14,346 nucleotides of DNA from JBGRQB01 sp041725875 (GTDB lineage Bacteria > Bacteroidota > Ignavibacteria > Ignavibacteriales > Melioribacteraceae), in contig JBGRQB010000112.1 in the NCBI GenBank assembly GCA_041725875.1, positions 1 through 14,346 of the forward strand, given 5' to 3'. The position numbers and the translations under genes were made by a program. Shown piece after piece: positions 11,125-14,346 of the stretch. Position 1 is the first letter of the stretch; each line of letters starts with the position of its first letter. A model generated the notes under the pieces. It was not told the origin of the DNA. It did not search any database and was given only the letters and a program-made list of their open reading frames with translations.

Positions 11125-13845
11125 CTAGAATTTTTCGAATTCTTTATCAAGTATTTCACTTTCAAGTTCCATATCCAAAACATAACCGTCTTTATTAGCA
11201 TTTTCTTTTATCTGCGGTTTAGTTTCTGAATATTCCTGAAGTTCAGGAATCGCTTCCGATTGTTTTTCTGCTATTCGTTTTTTTGTGGTACTAACCGCAC
11301 CTTCAATTTTGAAATATGCAATTAATTCCTGCAACTGGTTTGCTTCGGATGAAAGTTGTTTTGAAGTTCCGGCAGCTTCTTCAGAAGCAGACGCATTTTG
11401 CTGAATAACCTTATCAAGTTCCTGAATTGAACGGTTAATCTGAATTGCTCCCTGGTTCTGTTCGTTACAAGCTGCTGTAATTTCCTGAACAAGATCTGAA
11501 GTTTTTTCAATATCAGGAACAAGATCGTTTAGCATTCCGCCGGCTTTTTCAGCAACTTCAACACTGTTACCGGAAAGTGCGTTAATCTCTCCTGCTGCTT
11601 CCTGACTTCTGTCAGCAAGTTTTCTAACTTCAGCAGCCACAACTGCAAATCCTTTTCCGTGTTCACCTGCGCGCGCCGCTTCTATGCTAGCGTTAAGTGA
11701 AAGCAGATTTGTTTGTCGGGCAATCTCTTCAATAATTTTAATCTTACCTGCAATTTCTTTCATTGCATTTACTGTTTCATCTACAGCGCTTAAAACTTCT
11801 TTGGCATTTGAAGCTGACTGCAGCGCAATCTTTTCAGTAAGAAGAGCGTTTTCAGCATTCTGCTTAATGTTGGATGACATCTCTTCCATTGAGGCAGAAG
11901 CTTCTTCTGCAGCAGCTGCCTGTCTGTTAGCACCCTGTGCAAGCTGTTCACTGTTTGTAGATAACTCTATACTTCCTTCTGTTACATTTTCAGCTGAATC
12001 TTTAACATTAACAACAACGTTTGTAAGTCCGTCAATCATTTTACTTAAAGCATCCATCAGTTTGTCATCATCAGATCTCTTCTTGGCATTTTGTGTAAGA
12101 TCACCATTGGCAATAAGTTGTGCCATTTGAGTAACATCTGTCAATGAAGCTATTAGAGAGTTTATGTTGTTTTTAATTTCGTTGAAGTCACCATAATAAG
12201 TATCGCTTATTTTTTGAGGTGTTCCACCTTTTGAAATTAGTCCAATATAATTTGCAGTAACGTTAAACGGATCAACAAATGCCTCGATCAGTTCGTTAAT
12301 TCCGGAAATCAGTTTACTCCAGTCACCTCTCAGAAGTTTTTCATCACCACGTTCTTTTAACTTACCTTCTTTAGTGGCGTTAATAAGCTGAGTTATTTCT
12401 GTGTTCAACATTTTGAGGTTGACTCTTACTTCTTCAATCGTTTGATTTATAAATTCTTTTTTGCCCGGGAACTGTTCCAGTTCGGCATCAAAGTTACCTT
12501 TACCAAATTCTTTTATACAAGACATTGCTTTTTTATTATCATTAATGTGACCTGAAACCATTTCGTTAACTCCGATAGCCATTGTTTTGTAGGCTCCTTC
12601 AAACTGGGTGTCAGGAATCATCACATCAATATCTCCTGATTTATGTTGATCCGCAAGATGCTGCATAGAAGAAATCAGACTCTTTATTTTTGTTCTTACA
12701 ACTTCATACGCATCAGATCCGTCTTGTGTTTTGTTGATCATTTTATCAACTGTATTTGCCATTTTACCAATTTCATCTTCCTGATCAAATTTTAATGGCT
12801 CTGTTTCTTTTGTTGCCTGAACATTAAGGTCACCTTTTGCAAGAGCTGAAAGTCCGCCTTCCAGACTAGTAATACATTTATCCTGCAATTGATTTATTCT
12901 GTCGGAAACTTTCAGAATTGGCGATACAATAATTTTAGTGATATATACTGACGCAACAATTCCGATAAGAAGCGCGATAACTACAAAGCTGACAATTATC
13001 CAGGCACCTTTTACATTATCTGCCTGAAGTTTTGGTCCGAGAATATCTTGCTGTTTTTTGTAATCAAGTTTTATATCTTCAATAGTTGTTGCTACTTCCG
13101 GTCCAATTCTATCAAGGGTTTCATTGATAACATCATTTCTGTCAAAGATAATTTTTACAACTTTTTCAAAGCTTGTTTTGTAGGTATCTACATTTTCATT
13201 TATGCTTCTGGAAGCAAGTCGCCTCACATAAGGCGCGGCTCTTTGAAATTCTTTTCTTACTCTTTCCGCATTACTCAACTGGTTATCCTGTAAAAACTTA
13301 ATAGCATATAAGCGTGCAAGAAGAATATGTTTTATTGCGTTAGAAGCATTTGTGTTTCCGGCATTCATTAAGGGCGTTAACTGTTTGTTGATTATTTCTA
13401 CACCAACAACATTCAGAACCTCATTTACAATGTGATTTCTCTCTTTCATATAAGCCTGAACCTTATCAAACCCGATTTTGTAATCATCTGTAAGTTTGTC
13501 AATTTCCTGGATTCTCACACGATGTTCCGGATTTTTCACTTCCTTTAATGCTATTTTAACTACTTCGTGAACAGTATTAAATCTGTCCATAAATATTTTA
13601 ACAATATCTTCAGAATCTTTCTGAATATAATTTTTTACCGTAAGTCGTGCTTCAAGCAGATTAGCTTGAATTCTTCCCGAGGTATTGGTATTTCTGGCCC
13701 ATCCTCTGTAAGTTTCAAAATCGGATGATGTGTTAAGCATAGTATAGAAAGAAACACTTCCTACTATTATTAAAAGTATTAAAATAATACCGAAGCCGTA
13801 CAATATTTTCTTTTTAATACTTATATTCTTGATCAGGTCTTTCAT
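11125..13845 (-). CDS. Methyl-accepting chemotaxis protein with multiple HAMP-like repeats
   Basis: This 906-residue receptor has TM1 at about 13-35, a long all-helical periplasmic sensor at about 36-280 (no Cache or PAS pattern; a two-bundle HBM-like domain is possible) and TM2 at about 282-303. A canonical HAMP at about 304-375 (ends DEIGKMANTVDKMI) precedes a long region (about 385-612) of repeated HAMP-like units, each with a GD/GN/GK turn and a later helix such as FEGAYKTMAIGVNEMV. The signalling hairpin has its tip at about 708-733 (EIARQTNLLSLNASIEAARAG). Candidate methylation stretches flank it (about 640-656 and 818-826). A variable linker (about 848-884) leads to the C-terminal tail ending KEFEKF, a likely CheR/CheB tether. 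AAGGAA lies upstream of ATG 13845. It follows another receptor gene by 41 bases and precedes cheB. The ligand is unknown. Confidence 0.95.
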   Translation of the reverse strand: MKDLIKNISIKKKILYGFGIILILLIIVGSVSFYTMLNTSSDFETYRGWARNTNTSGRIQANLLEARLTVKNYIQKDSEDIVKIFMDRFNTVHEVVKIALKEVKNPEHRVRIQEIDKLTDDYKIGFDKVQAYMKERNHIVNEVLNVVGVEIINKQLTPLMNAGNTNASNAIKHILLARLYAIKFLQDNQLSNAERVRKEFQRAAPYVRRLASRSINENVDTYKTSFEKVVKIIFDRNDVINETLDRIGPEVATTIEDIKLDYKKQQDILGPKLQADNVKGAWIIVSFVVIALLIGIVASVYITKIIVSPILKVSDRINQLQDKCITSLEGGLSALAKGDLNVQATKETEPLKFDQEDEIGKMANTVDKMINKTQDGSDAYEVVRTKIKSLISSMQHLADQHKSGDIDVMIPDTQFEGAYKTMAIGVNEMVSGHINDNKKAMSCIKEFGKGNFDAELEQFPGKKEFINQTIEEVRVNLKMLNTEITQLINATKEGKLKERGDEKLLRGDWSKLISGINELIEAFVDPFNVTANYIGLISKGGTPQKISDTYYGDFNEIKNNINSLIASLTDVTQMAQLIANGDLTQNAKKRSDDDKLMDALSKMIDGLTNVVVNVKDSAENVTEGSIELSTNSEQLAQGANRQAAAAEEASASMEEMSSNIKQNAENALLTEKIALQSASNAKEVLSAVDETVNAMKEIAGKIKIIEEIARQTNLLSLNASIEAARAGEHGKGFAVVAAEVRKLADRSQEAAGEINALSGNSVEVAEKAGGMLNDLVPDIEKTSDLVQEITAACNEQNQGAIQINRSIQELDKVIQQNASASEEAAGTSKQLSSEANQLQELIAYFKIEGAVSTTKKRIAEKQSEAIPELQEYSETKPQIKENANKDGYVLDMELESEILDKEFEKF

Positions 13846-13886
13846 TTTTATTTCCTTTATATAATTGACGATTTGATAGTTTTATA

Positions 13887-14346
13887 TCAAAATTTTTCAA
13901 ATTCTTTATCAAGCAGTTCACTTTCCATTTCCATATCAAGTACATAACCATCTCTGGAAAATGACGTTTCAACTGTTTCTGGTTTTTCTTCCGGATGTTT
14001 TGGAAGTTCCGGTAAAGTATCCAGGTGCGGTTCTGAAATTTGCTGTACCGGTGGCTGAGAAGCATTTGCGTCAACTCTGAAATAGGATATCAGAGTTTGC
14101 AGCTGGTTAGCTTCTTCTGCCAGTTGTTTTGATGTTCCGGCTGCTTCTTCAGAGGCAGAAGCATTTTGCTGAATAACTTTATCCAGCTCCTGAATAGCTT
14201 TGTTAATTTGTGCTCCGCCCTGATTTTGTTCGTTACTTGCAGCAGTAATTTCCTGCACAAGTTCAGAAGTTTTTTCAATATTAGGAACAAGATCATTTAA
14301 CATTCCGCCTGCTTTTTCAGCTATTTCCACGCTGTTGCCGGAAAGT
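13887..14346 (-). CDS. Second methyl-accepting chemotaxis protein, C-terminal part (cut by window edge)
   Basis: The reading frame enters from the right edge and ends at TGA 13887-13889. The visible 152 residues or so are the C-terminal leg of a receptor signalling hairpin (SGNSVEIAEKAGGMLNDL, then EITAASNEQNQGGAQI and the methylation stretch NASASEEAAGTS), followed by a Pro/Glu/Gln-rich linker and a conserved tail ending DKEFEKF. Apart from the linker it is almost identical to the same part of the neighbouring receptor, so the two are tandem paralogues. The sensor, membrane helices and start lie outside the window; an internal ATG at 14330 is not the true start. It stands upstream of the second receptor and cheB in the same orientation, with a 41-base gap, so all three are probably one operon. 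Confidence 0.93.
   Translation of the reverse strand, partial: LSGNSVEIAEKAGGMLNDLVPNIEKTSELVQEITAASNEQNQGGAQINKAIQELDKVIQQNASASEEAAGTSKQLAEEANQLQTLISYFRVDANASQPPVQQISEPHLDTLPELPKHPEEKPETVETSFSRDGYVLDMEMESELLDKEFEKF

Noticed and set aside
11684..12130. Plus-strand 148-codon frame opposite the receptor signalling domain
   Set aside because: Ser/Ala/Leu-rich composition mirrors the Ala/Glu/Gln-rich receptor hairpin on the other strand; it is not an independent gene.

Overview
The window most resembles the chromosome of a low-GC Bacteroidota-lineage bacterium, probably of the Ignavibacteria/Chlorobi side. This is inferred from content and not proven. The primary sigma factor has the short form and N-terminal signature (LKITK..TNRESQSLDKYLQEIG) known from Bacteroidota and Chlorobi. 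There is a bacilliredoxin-like YtxJ protein and a TM2/DUF2752-type gene pair common in this lineage. Unlike most Bacteroidetes, many genes carry clear Shine-Dalgarno sequences (AGGAG, AGAGG, GGGGAG, AAGGAA), and there is a chemotaxis receptor/CheB locus, both of which fit Ignavibacteria better. Coding density is high: no gene-free stretch exceeds 300 bases, and I see no rRNA, tRNA, CRISPR array, insertion sequence or prophage gene.

Layout, left to right. (1) 1-275, minus: the N-terminus of an alpha/beta hydrolase cut by the window edge, divergent from (2) a plus-strand, tightly overlapping operon at 461-2233: a HisA-fold protein missing several residues of true HisA, a stand-alone cyclic-nucleotide-binding-domain protein without a DNA-binding domain, and a UspA-type universal stress protein. 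(3) 2304-3488, plus: an EamA-family permease followed closely by a PpnP-type nucleoside phosphorylase, closed by a strong bidirectional terminator at 3515-3547. (4) 3589-5439, minus: a small unknown protein, a YtxJ/BrxC-like monothiol protein and a lipoprotein M19 dipeptidase, closely spaced. (5) 5527-7296, minus: a MutS-family ATPase with four predicted membrane segments and no recognisable mismatch-recognition domain. (6) 7442-8813, plus: a degenerate DUF2752-like membrane protein, a TM2-domain protein and a rhomboid protease. (7) 9043-9903, plus: the primary sigma factor, probably starting at TTG, with a leader holding two tiny candidate reading frames and a terminator downstream. (8) 10013-14346, minus: a chemotaxis operon read from the right edge, with two tandem paralogous methyl-accepting chemotaxis proteins and then CheB. 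The first receptor in the operon is only partly in the window.

The most coherent functional unit is the chemotaxis operon. Both receptors end in the same conserved peptide finishing EFEKF, which matches the aromatic-x-x-aromatic pattern of the C-terminal pentapeptide that tethers CheR and CheB, and cheB is the next gene. The most unusual unit is the HisA-like/cNMP-domain/Usp operon, in which an apparently repurposed TIM barrel is translated together with two putative nucleotide-binding proteins. I did not find a clearly new multi-gene defence or mobile system. The novelty lies in family members that have diverged: the HisA-like protein, the membrane MutS, the cysteine-less DUF2752 protein and the multi-HAMP receptor.
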